Shown: in pieces, positions 34,144 to 43,390 of the stretch
Layout: each line of letters starts with the position of its first letter
Numbering within the stretch: the first letter of the stretch is position 1
Origin: Eubacterium uniforme
GTDB taxonomy: Bacteria > Bacillota > Clostridia > Lachnospirales > Lachnospiraceae
Assembly: GCF_900167115.1 (NCBI RefSeq)
Contig: NZ_FUXZ01000004.1
Span: 186,001-250,000 of the forward strand
Direction of reading: 5' to 3'
DNA length: 64,000 nucleotides
Notes under the pieces: model-generated
What the model saw: only the letters and a program-made list of their open reading frames with translations
What the model was told of the DNA's origin: nothing
Databases searched by the model: none
Program-made: the position numbers and the translations under genes

Positions 34144-35373
34144 CTAATTCTCATTCTCTTGTGGTGCTGGATACTCACTATCCATACCGATTTTTTCAAG
34201 AAGTCTTTTACAATTCTTCCCATCCTGATATGTATTAATAAGATGATTTACTCTTGATCTGTCTGGTCCGAAAGATTCTTCGCCTTCGCAAACATCCTTC
34301 ATAAACTTTAACATATCATCATAATTCTTTATGAACATACCTGGCATGTAATCCTTTGCAGGGTCTAATAAAAAACCTCTGTCATTACTATACTTTCTCA
34401 TATCCTCAACAACAAATCCAATTGGTTTATTAAGTAAAAGATAATCAAAATATATTGATGAATAATCTGTTATGAGACCATCAGATGCTCTACATAAATC
34501 ATATACATTAATACCTCTTTTATCCAACTCTTTCTGAGTTAGAATCTCTATGTTTTTAAGCTTCATGTTTCTATAATCAGTATCATTATATGCCTGTAGT
34601 GGATGAAGCTTTATTATAAGCTTAGTTTCATTCTGTTTTAAAATACTATCTAATTCTTTTATGTCTTCCCTTGAAAGCATTGGAATAGGCCACATTGAAA
34701 GTTTAGCAAGAGTTGTTACTTTACTTTCATCAATAACTTCTTCCGTATCACTTTCTTCTTCAACTTCACCTTTTGTAAATCTGTAAGTAGGCATCCAAAC
34801 AAATAACTTCTTAGCACCCTTTCTAATCTTACTATCTACAGCAGGTAAATTCATAAAGAGCCTATCACATCTAGGCTGACCACCAATTAAAATCTGATTA
34901 TCAAAGCAACCGAAACAGTCCTTCATAATCTGTCTATAGTACTCACTACATGTTAAAACATAAGTGAAATAATTATAATCAATATTCTCCTTACCCTTTT
35001 CAGTATTACCTAATTTCTTAAGCGGAATACCATGAGTAAGATTAACTACCACCTGATTGTCACTTGGTTTGATTGGATACTTTCCAAAACAGAAAAACAT
35101 GTATTTTGCTCTCAGAAAATACTTTATGCCTTCCTTATTATCAACAACAATAACACCATTCGGTATCTTCTTTATTTCTGATTCATCATTTAAAGAAAGA
35201 ACTATTTTATACTTCTTATTAAGACCCTTAGAAATCATATAATCAAAAAGTTCTTTAACATTATCCCTAAACCCTAAATTAGTGTAAAACATAACAAGAT
35301 TTTTATCTTTAGGCATTACTTTATTTACTATTGTTAATGGTTTGAATAATAATTTCAAAGTCTCTTTCTTCAT
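34144..35373 (-). CDS. CDP-glycerol glycerophosphotransferase family protein (divergent)
   Basis: This 409-residue Glyphos_transf-family protein is less typical than its neighbours: LTHGIPLKKLGNTEKG replaces the usual WHG, an acidic insert (EEESDTEEVIDE) follows the VWMPTYRFTKG block, and the ITDYSSIYFDYLLLNKPIGFV motif is kept. It could transfer ribitol or glycerol phosphate, or another alditol phosphate. ATG at 35373, nine bases after the preceding glycosyltransferase stop. Confidence 0.83.
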   Translation of the reverse strand: MKKETLKLLFKPLTIVNKVMPKDKNLVMFYTNLGFRDNVKELFDYMISKGLNKKYKIVLSLNDESEIKKIPNGVIVVDNKEGIKYFLRAKYMFFCFGKYPIKPSDNQVVVNLTHGIPLKKLGNTEKGKENIDYNYFTYVLTCSEYYRQIMKDCFGCFDNQILIGGQPRCDRLFMNLPAVDSKIRKGAKKLFVWMPTYRFTKGEVEEESDTEEVIDESKVTTLAKLSMWPIPMLSREDIKELDSILKQNETKLIIKLHPLQAYNDTDYRNMKLKNIEILTQKELDKRGINVYDLCRASDGLITDYSSIYFDYLLLNKPIGFVVEDMRKYSNDRGFLLDPAKDYMPGMFIKNYDDMLKFMKDVCEGEESFGPDRSRVNHLINTYQDGKNCKRLLEKIGMDSEYPAPQENEN

Positions 35374-35382
35374 GATAAATCC

Positions 35383-36225
35383 TTATTTACTTTCTTTCCT
35401 TAGAACTTTCTTATATACGAACTTTCTAAATGAATTAGGCATTATACTAACAACTATGTGTCCACACGCCGAATATAAAAATTGCGTTAGAGATAAAAAT
35501 CCCATCTTATACAAATGCTTTTTAAATTTCCATATATATCCTGCGTACTTAAATCCGCCTCTTCTTTTATAAAGGCCACCACCTGTTCTCATTTTAAGTA
35601 GCGGTTCTTTAATATTTATTGCTCTAGCACCACCATGAAGCATAGTAGCCCATAAGTTATAATCTTCAAAAAATGGGTAATCCTGATATCCACCATAAGA
35701 TAATACAAAACTTTTTTTGTACATAACCGATGGATGATTAAACGGATTCCTCTTCTTTGCATATTTAACTATATCTTTATACTCACATGGAACCTCTCTT
35801 ATATCAATAATATCATCTGGATCTTCAGCAAATTCATAAACCGAAGAACCTACAATATCAACTTCATTCTTTTCAAACACTTCAAGCTGCTTTCTGCATC
35901 TGGTCGGAAGTGCAATATCATCTGTGTCCATTCTTGCTACCAATTCATGTTCACATACCGCAAGCCCCGCATTAAGTGCTTTTGCCAAGCCAACATTTTC
36001 TTCTAAATAATGAATGGTAAATAAATCATCATATTTTTCAACATATTCATCAATAATGCCATATAATTCGTCTGTCAGTTTACCATCACAAACTATCACA
36101 ATCTGAGAAGGCTTTATGGTTTGATTTAATATACTTTCTATACTTGTCCTAAACCATTCTGGATTTTCTTTTTCATATACGGACATCAAACATGAATATC
36201 CATATCTATCATCCAAATTATTCAT
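35383..36225 (-). CDS. Family 2 glycosyltransferase
   Basis: This 280-residue GT2 enzyme begins YSCLMSVYEKENPEWFRTSI, then VIVCDGKLTDE, VGLAKALNAGL, the metal-binding ARMDTDDIALP and NPFNHPSVMYKK. It is the WaaE/EpsE-like glycosyltransferase usually second in such operons, adding a sugar to the lipid-linked first sugar. It follows the initiating sugar-phosphate transferase by 38 bases. Confidence 0.9.
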   Translation of the reverse strand: MNNLDDRYGYSCLMSVYEKENPEWFRTSIESILNQTIKPSQIVIVCDGKLTDELYGIIDEYVEKYDDLFTIHYLEENVGLAKALNAGLAVCEHELVARMDTDDIALPTRCRKQLEVFEKNEVDIVGSSVYEFAEDPDDIIDIREVPCEYKDIVKYAKKRNPFNHPSVMYKKSFVLSYGGYQDYPFFEDYNLWATMLHGGARAINIKEPLLKMRTGGGLYKRRGGFKYAGYIWKFKKHLYKMGFLSLTQFLYSACGHIVVSIMPNSFRKFVYKKVLRKESK

Positions 36226-36263
36226 ATTCTTCCTTCATTAATCCTTAACTTAAGGATTGATTC

Positions 36264-37646
36264 TTAATTTTTTTCTTCCTTGCCCACACTACCGTCAGTA
36301 ATAGTTGCTGTCTTTTGCCAGGATTCAACACCCTCAGTATTATCCTTAACAAATAATATCTTAACTGTCATCATAATTAACCTTAAATCCAAAAGGAAAT
36401 TCTGATGTTCAATATAATAAAGATCAAGTTTTAATTTATCATATGGTGTTGTATTATACTTACCATAAATCTGTGCATAACCAGTAAGTCCAGCTTTAAC
36501 CTTTAATCTAAAATCAAATTCAGGAATAGAATCTAAATACTGCTTTGCAATTTCTGGTCTTTCAGGTCTAGGACCAACAAGTGACATATCGCCCATCCAG
36601 ATATTATAAATCTGAGGTAACTCATCTAAATGACATGCACGTAAAAATCTACCAATAGGAGTAACTCTGTCATCACCCTTAGCTGCAAGTCTGGCTCCTT
36701 CCTTTTCAGAGTCAACTCTCATACTTCTAAACTTAAGTACATTAAATACTCTTCCACCCTGTGTAAGTCTCTGCTGTTTATAAAGCACAGGACCACCATC
36801 TGTACACTTAATAATAATTGCAAATAAAAGCATAAATGGTGCTGTAACAATAGCCATAATTGTTGACACAAAAAGATCGACAAATCTCTTTGTGAATCTT
36901 TTCTCTGCAGAGAATCCTTCATTCTTTGCAAGTAAAAGAGGTGTATCAAAAAGATGAATATTATCAGCGCCCATAAGTATGATATCTGAAAGCTTAGGTG
37001 TAATATAAACTCTTATACCCTTACTAAAACCATACTTTATAAGGTCATTTCTAATATCACCCGGTATATCACAAAGTAAAATTGCCTTATGCTTATCAAT
37101 AACCTGTGTTAATTTTTCAAATCCAACATCAATGTGGATTGAATCTTCAATTTTATATTTATCCGCTCTTGCATTCATCTTCTTAACAAGATTATCCGGA
37201 TCTCTATCACAATATACTAACAAAATATCACGTGCTGGATATAATAATGTATATACATATCTAGCAAATACTGCCCAAAGGATGATTGCTGAAACATCCA
37301 TAAGAGTCATAGATATCATTGGAATAACTGATACTAATCTTAAAGAAAGCATACAGATCTGCAAATATGCAAGGATATTAACAAATACTGTTGATAAGCT
37401 TTGTGAAAAAATAACATCAGTTGTTCTAAGATTAGAAACCTTAAAACCACCATATACCCTTGAAAATCCAAGTAACATTAAGTCATATAAAAGAATCATT
37501 ACAATCTGACCTTTTAATACGAATGTTCTCTGAATATATGGATTGTAATATACACTCCAATAGTAAAAGAATATTGCTGTTTGTGCAGCGATAATAAGCA
37601 CTGTTAGAAAAAATATTACTATTCTTCTAAAATGTTCTCTATTCAC
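36264..37646 (-). CDS. Polyprenyl-phosphate sugar phosphotransferase (WcaJ/PglC-type initiator)
   Basis: This 460-residue protein has about four N-terminal membrane segments, a cytosolic middle domain, a further membrane helix and the C-terminal Bac_transf catalytic domain (from about residue 265; KRFVDLFVS, KFRSMRVDSE, CHLDELPQ, SLVGPRPERPE). It starts glycan synthesis by moving a sugar 1-phosphate onto undecaprenyl phosphate. I chose GTG at 37646, six bases after GGAGAG; the frame to TTG 37664 lacks a site. Its presence in place of TagO marks this as a capsule-like or substituted polymer. Confidence 0.9.
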   Translation of the reverse strand: MNREHFRRIVIFFLTVLIIAAQTAIFFYYWSVYYNPYIQRTFVLKGQIVMILLYDLMLLGFSRVYGGFKVSNLRTTDVIFSQSLSTVFVNILAYLQICMLSLRLVSVIPMISMTLMDVSAIILWAVFARYVYTLLYPARDILLVYCDRDPDNLVKKMNARADKYKIEDSIHIDVGFEKLTQVIDKHKAILLCDIPGDIRNDLIKYGFSKGIRVYITPKLSDIILMGADNIHLFDTPLLLAKNEGFSAEKRFTKRFVDLFVSTIMAIVTAPFMLLFAIIIKCTDGGPVLYKQQRLTQGGRVFNVLKFRSMRVDSEKEGARLAAKGDDRVTPIGRFLRACHLDELPQIYNIWMGDMSLVGPRPERPEIAKQYLDSIPEFDFRLKVKAGLTGYAQIYGKYNTTPYDKLKLDLYYIEHQNFLLDLRLIMMTVKILFVKDNTEGVESWQKTATITDGSVGKEEKN

Positions 37647-37696
37647 TGATATCTCTCCAATCAAATATATATTTAAATCATCTTAAAAATGTTTAT

Positions 37697-37754
37697 AAAC
37701 AAAAACTACTATCTACGCATAATTATCCAATTTAAATCATTGCATAGATAGTAG
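37697..37754 (-). terminator. Terminator of the riboflavin operon
   Basis: CTACTATCTA (with GCA) at 37706-37719 pairs with its complement at 37741-37754, and TTTTTGTTT follows on the minus strand. The loop is long (about 21 nt). It insulates the rib operon from the polymer locus. Confidence 0.8.
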
Positions 37755-37796
37755 AATTGTAGCAAATACGCTATATTTTGTCAATAATTGCGCCAA

Positions 37797-38270
37797 TTAT
37801 TTAATTTCACCCATAAGATTTACCATTTCAATTGCTGATAATGCACAGTCATAACCCTTATTTCCCGCCTTTGTACCAGCTCTTTCAATAGCCTGTTCAA
37901 TATTCTCAGTTGTAACAACACCGAATAATACAGGAATACCTGTATTAAGGCTAACAGTAGCAACACCCTTTGAAACTTCATTACATACATAATCATAATG
38001 AGATGTTGCACCACGAATTACAGTACCTAAACAAATGATAGCATCATACTTACCTGTTTCAGCCATCTGCTTTGCAACAACTGGAATTTCAAAAGCACCA
38101 GGAACCCATGCTGCTGTAATGTTCTTTTCATCAACACCATGACGAACCAAACCATCTACTGCTCCACCTAACAACTTGCTTACAATAAATTCATTGAATC
38201 GTGCTGCCACGATACCAACCTTCATATTTTTCTTTGCTACTAATTTTCCTTCTAAATAGTTAATTGCCAT
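37797..38270 (-). CDS. ribH: 6,7-dimethyl-8-ribityllumazine synthase
   Basis: This 157-residue enzyme condenses 3,4-dihydroxy-2-butanone 4-phosphate with the ribityl-aminouracil to make lumazine. Family motifs are [42 protein letters not shown] (active-site His) and the [24 protein letters not shown] segment. I chose ATG at 38270 with AAGGAAG upstream, not the ATG six codons earlier that precedes the ribosome site. Last gene of the operon. Confidence 0.96.
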   Translation of the reverse strand: MAINYLEGKLVAKKNMKVGIVAARFNEFIVSKLLGGAVDGLVRHGVDEKNITAAWVPGAFEIPVVAKQMAETGKYDAIICLGTVIRGATSHYDYVCNEVSKGVATVSLNTGIPVLFGVVTTENIEQAIERAGTKAGNKGYDCALSAIEMVNLMGEIK

Positions 38271-38316
38271 TTTTCTACTTCCTTTCATAATTATATATTT
38301 CTACATAAGTTATTGT

Positions 38317-39531
38317 TTAAAATTTTATTTCATTAAATACATGACCCATACGGTCCTTCTTAACCTTTAAATAATTAAAATCATACTTCTGTGGTTTGAT
38401 TTCAATTGGCTCACGACTTGATACCTTAATTCCAAAACCATCAAGTCCATAAATCTTACTAGGATTATTAGTTAAAAGTTTCAATGATTTAATACCTAAA
38501 TCCCTTAATATCTGAGCACCTACCCAGTATTCACGAAGATCTGGTGCAAATCCCAACTCGATATTAGCATCAACTGTGTCAAATCCCTGCTCCTGTAACT
38601 GATAAGCCTTTAATTTATTAATAAGACCTATACCTCTACCTTCCTGTCTCATGTAAAGAACAACACCACGTCCTTCTTTTTCAATCTGTCTCATAGCCTG
38701 TGCTAACTGTTCTCCACAATCACATCTGCATGAACCAAACACATCACCAGTAAGACATTCTGAATGAATACGGCAAAGCACATCTTCACCATCTCCAATT
38801 TCACCCTTAACAAGTGCAACATGATGCTCTCCTGTAATATCATTAATATAGCCATACATCGAGAACTCACCATACTTAGTTGGCATTTTAACCTTAGCTT
38901 CCTGCACTACATGCTTTTCATGAAGTCTGCAATAATCCTGTAAATCCTTAATAGTGATAAACTTCATATTGTGAGCATTTGCTAATTCCCAGAGTCTGTC
39001 AGTCTGCATCATAGTTCCATCATCTTCCATGATTTCACAACACAAACCACACTCTTTAAGTCCTGCCAATCTACATAAATCAACAGTTGCTTCAGTATGT
39101 CCGTTTCTACTTAATACGCCTCCCTTTCTTGCAACAAGTGGAAACATATGTCCCGGACGTCTAAAATCAAGAGGTTTACTTTCATCATCAACAATCTTCA
39201 TGGCTGTAAGCGAACGCTCAACTGCTGAAATGCCTGTCTTTGTATCAACATAATCAACTGATACAGTAAATGCTGTTTCGTGATTATCAGTATTATTTTC
39301 CACCATTGGTACAAACTCTAAACGTTTAGCAATCTCCTCACTCATAGGCATACAGATAAGTCCTTTGGCAACTGAGGCCATCATATTTACATTTTCAGTC
39401 GTAGCGAACTGGGCTGCACAAATCATGTCGCCTTCATTCTCTCTATCTGGATCATCTGTCACTAAAATTATCTCACCATTTTTCAATGCTTCTAATGCTT
39501 CTTCAATCTTGTTGTATTTATAATCTTTCAT
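38317..39531 (-). CDS. ribBA: Bifunctional 3,4-dihydroxy-2-butanone 4-P synthase / GTP cyclohydrolase II
   Basis: This 404-residue protein has the RibB domain first (about 1-200; [30 protein letters not shown]) and the RibA domain second (about 205-400; [20 protein letters not shown] with the zinc cysteines, RQEGRGIGL). It makes both precursors of riboflavin. ATG at 39531 with AAAGGAGAG upstream; the frame extends five codons. Fusion and length are normal for Firmicutes. Confidence 0.97.
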   Translation of the reverse strand: MKDYKYNKIEEALEALKNGEIILVTDDPDRENEGDMICAAQFATTENVNMMASVAKGLICMPMSEEIAKRLEFVPMVENNTDNHETAFTVSVDYVDTKTGISAVERSLTAMKIVDDESKPLDFRRPGHMFPLVARKGGVLSRNGHTEATVDLCRLAGLKECGLCCEIMEDDGTMMQTDRLWELANAHNMKFITIKDLQDYCRLHEKHVVQEAKVKMPTKYGEFSMYGYINDITGEHHVALVKGEIGDGEDVLCRIHSECLTGDVFGSCRCDCGEQLAQAMRQIEKEGRGVVLYMRQEGRGIGLINKLKAYQLQEQGFDTVDANIELGFAPDLREYWVGAQILRDLGIKSLKLLTNNPSKIYGLDGFGIKVSSREPIEIKPQKYDFNYLKVKKDRMGHVFNEIKF

Positions 39532-39553
39532 AATCTCTCCTTTCATATTCTAT

Positions 39554-40201
39554 TTATAGAAAACCATGTTCTCCAAGAAAATCCATGGTTATTTTACTAT
39601 CATTCTTCTTATCGGCAATCTGTAAAAACTTTTTCACATACTTTCCAATCATATCTGTTTCCAAATTTACAACATCACCTTTTCCTTTTTCAAATAGAAT
39701 TGTATGACTACCCGTATGTGGAATAATCGATACAGCAAATGCATCTTCCTTAACCCAGGCAACCGTCAAACTAATTCCATCAATTGTAATTGAACCCTTT
39801 TCAACAATTCCATTAATCAAAGCTTCATCCGCTTCTATTTCATACCACACTGCATTGCTTTCTGGCTTAACATTTGATATTGTTCCAACTCCATCAATAT
39901 GTCCTGAAACAATGTGCCCTCCAAATCTACCATCTGCTGCCATTGCTCTTTCAAGATTAACATGTGAGCCCTTTTTCAAATCTCCAAGACTACTTCTTCT
40001 AAGTGTTTCCGCCATAACATCTGCAGTAAATCCATTCTTTTTTAAATTAGTTACAGTTAAACACACTCCATTAACAGCTATGCTATCACCAAGCTTTGTT
40101 CCTGAAAGTACAGTATTTGCTGAAATTTCAAGTTTACCACTTGCGCCCTGCAAAAGAACTTTCTCAACACTACCCACTTCTTCTATAATTCCCGTAAACA
40201 C
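39554..40201 (-). CDS. ribE: Riboflavin synthase, alpha subunit
   Basis: This 215-residue enzyme disproportionates two lumazines to riboflavin. Two lumazine-binding repeats are visible, starting MFTGIIEEVG and GHIVSGHIDGVG. The start is GTG at 40201, overlapping the ribD stop (TAGTG), with AAGGAAGTG upstream. Order ribD-ribE-ribBA-ribH is that of B. subtilis. Confidence 0.96.
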   Translation of the reverse strand: MFTGIIEEVGSVEKVLLQGASGKLEISANTVLSGTKLGDSIAVNGVCLTVTNLKKNGFTADVMAETLRRSSLGDLKKGSHVNLERAMAADGRFGGHIVSGHIDGVGTISNVKPESNAVWYEIEADEALINGIVEKGSITIDGISLTVAWVKEDAFAVSIIPHTGSHTILFEKGKGDVVNLETDMIGKYVKKFLQIADKKNDSKITMDFLGEHGFL

Positions 40202-41301
40202 TATATCACTTCCTTTATATATGTAATTCGCAAATCTGCTCCAATCTGCTTACTATCAACCATATTAAAATGAGTTGCTTCTGATGGCTCGCATACGCCA
40301 ACACCTTCAACAGGTGTCTTTGCATCAATTCCACCAAATACTTTCGGAGCAATATAAACATATGCACGATTAACAAATCCAACTCTTAGCATTGCATCAT
40401 TAAGCGTTCCGCCACCTTCTAATAAAATGCTATCGATTTGCTTCTCTCCAAGTTTACTCATCATATCACTTAAAGCTATGTGTCCATCTTTCTCATCAAC
40501 TTCTAAAACACATACACCTGCATCCTCTAATTTTTTCACCTTATCAGCATTAGAAATTTTGCAACTTTCTGTAGTAACAACTATGGTTTCATATTCATTA
40601 GCCGTAGTTACTATCTTGCTTTCTAAAGGAATCTGCAAATGGCTATCCGCAATTATTCTAATTGGACTTCTTCCACCATCCATTCTACAATTAAGCATTG
40701 GATTATCAGCAAGAACCGTACCAATTCCAACCATGATTCCTCTATGCTCATGACGTAATCTTTGCACATCTTCTCTTGATTCTTCACCAGTTATCCACTT
40801 TGAAGCACCAGTCTTAGTTGCAATCTTACCATCCATGGTCATAGCATACTTCATTGAAACATATGGAATACGCTTTGTAATGTAATGGAAAAATATTGGA
40901 TTAATCTCATCACATTCCTTACGCATAAAGTCCTCAACCACCTCTATTCCTGCATCCCTTAAAATCTTTGCGCCTTTACCAGATACTAACGGATTAGGAT
41001 CTCTAGAACCTATAACCACTTTGGCAATTTTATTCTCTATAATAGCCTCCGTACAAGGAGGTGTCTTACCATAATGACAACAAGGTTCTAAAGTAACATA
41101 TATGGTTGCTCCTTTAGCATCCTCTGTTAGTGCAGCTATTGCATTTCTTTCTGCATGAAGTTGTCCACATCTTTCATGATAACCCTCTCCAATCACACGG
41201 CCATTCTTTACTATAACCGCGCCAACCATTGGATTAGGACTAACAAATCCTGCCCCCTTCTTTGCAAGCTCTATTGCACGTCTCATATATTGTTCATTCA
41301 T
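40201..41301 (-). CDS. ribD: Bifunctional riboflavin-specific deaminase/reductase
   Basis: This 366-residue enzyme has an N-terminal zinc deaminase (LHAERNAI, TLEPCCHYGKTPPC) and a C-terminal pyrimidine reductase (KYAMTMDGKIATKTGASKWITG, ILLEGGGTLN). It catalyses the second and third steps from GTP to riboflavin. I chose ATG at 41301, eight bases from AAGGAAG; the ATG two codons earlier is only two bases from it. First gene of the operon, under an FMN riboswitch. Confidence 0.96.
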   Translation of the reverse strand: MNEQYMRRAIELAKKGAGFVSPNPMVGAVIVKNGRVIGEGYHERCGQLHAERNAIAALTEDAKGATIYVTLEPCCHYGKTPPCTEAIIENKIAKVVIGSRDPNPLVSGKGAKILRDAGIEVVEDFMRKECDEINPIFFHYITKRIPYVSMKYAMTMDGKIATKTGASKWITGEESREDVQRLRHEHRGIMVGIGTVLADNPMLNCRMDGGRSPIRIIADSHLQIPLESKIVTTANEYETIVVTTESCKISNADKVKKLEDAGVCVLEVDEKDGHIALSDMMSKLGEKQIDSILLEGGGTLNDAMLRVGFVNRAYVYIAPKVFGGIDAKTPVEGVGVCEPSEATHFNMVDSKQIGADLRITYIKEVI

Positions 41302-41326
41302 AATCATTACTTCCTTATAATATTTA

Positions 41327-41359
41327 CAATATAAAAGAGCCTTGATAATTCAAGGCTCT
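41327..41359 (-). terminator. Expression-platform terminator of the FMN riboswitch
   Basis: AGAGCCTTGA and TCAAGGCTCT pair around a 4-nt loop, with TTTTATATT after it on the minus strand. Between riboswitch and ribD, it should form when FMN is bound and stop transcription. Confidence 0.88.
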
Positions 41360-41403
41360 GATTAATTCATAATTCATTCAATTCATCAAAATGATTTTAT
41401 TAA

Positions 41404-41510
41404 TCCTTCTCTCATCCAGACTATACTGTCGGCTCTGGAATCTCACCAGATCATACCTTTCGGCTTGCGGGCTTTACCGCCGGTAGGGACTTACACCCTG
41501 CCTTGAAGTT
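41404..41510 (-). ncRNA. FMN riboswitch (RFN element)
   Basis: Read on the minus strand, the segment has the conserved RFN blocks in order: AAGGCAGGGTG, CCTACCGGCGGTAAAGCCCG, GATCTGGTGAGATTCCAGA, GCCGACAGTATAGTCTGGAT and GAGAGAAGG. The 5' and 3' ends close the P1 stem (CTTC.../...GAAGG). It precedes a terminator and ribD, so FMN should repress the operon by early termination. It takes up much of the 490-base gap 41302-41791, together with the two promoters. Confidence 0.97.
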
Positions 41511-41557
41511 TTAATCTCTATTCATATTTAAAACAACATTACTTTGTTTTCTACTAT

Positions 41558-41586
41558 AATATATACCATTTATCAGCAAATGTAAA
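41558..41586 (-). promoter_or_regulatory. Promoter of the riboflavin operon
   Basis: TTTACA (41581-41586) and TATATT (41558-41563) are 17 bases apart on the minus strand, about 48 bases before the riboswitch. Confidence 0.65.
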
Positions 41587-41663
41587 TAAAACTTAGAAAA
41601 TTCTTTGTATTTGCTATGCTTATTTCATATTTCTTAACGAAGTCTTACATTTTTTATTTATTG

Positions 41664-41692
41664 TTGTCAATGTTTATTTTATGTAGTATAAT
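41664..41692 (+). promoter_or_regulatory. Promoter of the LCP-family gene
   Basis: TTGTCA (41664-41669) and TATAAT (41687-41692) are exactly 17 bases apart, 99 bases before ATG; a long leader follows. Confidence 0.8.
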
Positions 41693-41791
41693 AGGCAACT
41701 GAAAATGTGGCAATATGTCTATTTTCGCAAATTATACAAGATTGTTTGAATAAATTTATAAAGAAAATATTGAGAAGTTAAGGAGAGAATT

Positions 41792-43309
41792 ATGAAAAAT
41801 TCAGAGACAGAGGATGTTAAAATCAATTCCAAAGACAAGCCAGAACTAACTGGCGGTCAGAAATTTGGACTTTTTGTGTCCTATTTATTTTTAATTTTAT
41901 CAATTGTATTTGTTGGATCGCTACATTATGCAGACTTACTACCTGTGTATATTATAGCAATGGTTGTTGTTGGACTTTCATTACTTTATTTATACACATA
42001 CTTTACTCAGTTCGGTAGCAAGAATCTAAGAAGAGCCGGAACATTCCTTTCTATACTGTTATGTGTATGTTTAGGTTTTGGTACCTATTATGTATTAGTA
42101 ACAAAGGGAACTCTTAAAAAGATTGCCGGTGCACATAAGAAAACAGATACAATCAGTTTAATTGTTATGGATCAAAATCCAGCTAAAACAGTTAATGAAC
42201 TTAATGGTTACAACTTCGGTATTGCTACTACAATCGATAGAGCTAATACTGATAAATGTATTAAAGACGTTGAAAAAGACTTAGATGGTTCAGTTGATAC
42301 CAAGGAATGTGGTGGTATCGACACTTTAGTTTCTGCACTTTATGATGGCGAAGTTGATGTTATCATTCTTAACGAAGCCTATCGTCAGACTATTGAGGAT
42401 TCAAAAGAAAACTTCAGCAAGGAAACAAGAGTAATCAAACAATATAAGTATGAATCAGAACTTTCAAAAACAAATAGTGTTGATGTAGATAACGAAACAT
42501 TTGTTGTTTATATCAGTGGTAATGATACTTATGGTGCAATTGCAGATACTTCAAGATCTGATGTTAATATTTTAGGTATTGTAAATCCTAAGACTAAGAC
42601 ATGTCTTTTAGTTTCAACACCTAGAGATTCATATGTTGAATTATCAATCGCACCAGGACAAACTAAGGATAAACTTACACACGCTGGTATTTACGGCGTT
42701 GACTGTTCAATGGATACACTTGGAAACATCTACGGAGTTAAACCAAACTACTTTGTAAGAGTTAACTTTACAGGTTTCCAAAATATCATCAATGCATTAG
42801 GTGGTATTACAATTAAAAACGATACATCATTTACATCACATGATGGCTACCACTTTGAACAGGGTACTTTAGAACTTGATGGACTTCACGCACTTCACTA
42901 TTCAAGAGAGCGTAAAGCATTTAAGAACGGTGACTTCCAGAGAGGTCAGAACCAGATGAAGGTTATTAAAGCAATGGTTAAGAAGATGACTTCACCTTCT
43001 ATATTAGGAAACTATGCTTCACTTATGAGTGGTGTTTCAGATAGTTTCAGAACAAGTTTATCTGATGATGAAATTTCATCACTTGTTAAAGCACAGCTTA
43101 AAAATGGTGGTGATTGGAATGTAGTATCATATAGTGCTGTAGGTACTACCGGAAGTGAATACACATATTCATACGCTGGTAAACCTCTTTCAATCGTAAA
43201 CCTTAACCAGACTTCCGTTGAAAATGGTAAGAAACTTATCAAGAAAGTAATGGATGGTGAAACATTAACTCAGGATGAATGTGATTCATTAATAGTAAAT
43301 GACAAATAA
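41792..43309 (+). CDS. LytR-CpsA-Psr (LCP) family protein, likely wall-polymer ligase
   Basis: This 505-residue protein has three membrane segments (about residues 28-48, 50-70, 85-105), then an external part. Residues about 118-225 look like a small solute-binding-type domain (MDQNPAKTVNELNGYNFGI, DTLVSALYDGEVDVIILNEAY). Residues about 235-420 form the LCP domain (SRSDVNILGIVNPKTKTCLLVSTPRDSYVE, KLTHAGIYG, RVNFTGF, HYSRERKAFKNGDFQRGQNQ). LCP enzymes transfer lipid-linked glycopolymers to peptidoglycan. The neighbouring polymer locus offers a substrate. ATG has AAGGAGAG upstream. Confidence 0.9.
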   Translation: MKNSETEDVKINSKDKPELTGGQKFGLFVSYLFLILSIVFVGSLHYADLLPVYIIAMVVVGLSLLYLYTYFTQFGSKNLRRAGTFLSILLCVCLGFGTYYVLVTKGTLKKIAGAHKKTDTISLIVMDQNPAKTVNELNGYNFGIATTIDRANTDKCIKDVEKDLDGSVDTKECGGIDTLVSALYDGEVDVIILNEAYRQTIEDSKENFSKETRVIKQYKYESELSKTNSVDVDNETFVVYISGNDTYGAIADTSRSDVNILGIVNPKTKTCLLVSTPRDSYVELSIAPGQTKDKLTHAGIYGVDCSMDTLGNIYGVKPNYFVRVNFTGFQNIINALGGITIKNDTSFTSHDGYHFEQGTLELDGLHALHYSRERKAFKNGDFQRGQNQMKVIKAMVKKMTSPSILGNYASLMSGVSDSFRTSLSDDEISSLVKAQLKNGGDWNVVSYSAVGTTGSEYTYSYAGKPLSIVNLNQTSVENGKKLIKKVMDGETLTQDECDSLIVNDK

Positions 43310-43330
43310 TTAAATATGTACTATACTAAT

Positions 43331-43356
43331 ATGGCGAGCATTAATATGCTCGTCAT
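43331..43356 (+). other. Hairpin between the LCP gene and murG
   Basis: ATGGCGAGCAT and ATGCTCGTCAT pair with one G-T around a 4-nt loop. No good U tract follows on either strand, so it may only partly reduce read-through from the LCP gene into murG. Confidence 0.45.
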
Positions 43357-43390
43357 ATAAATTTAAAAATATATAATATGAGGAATAATT

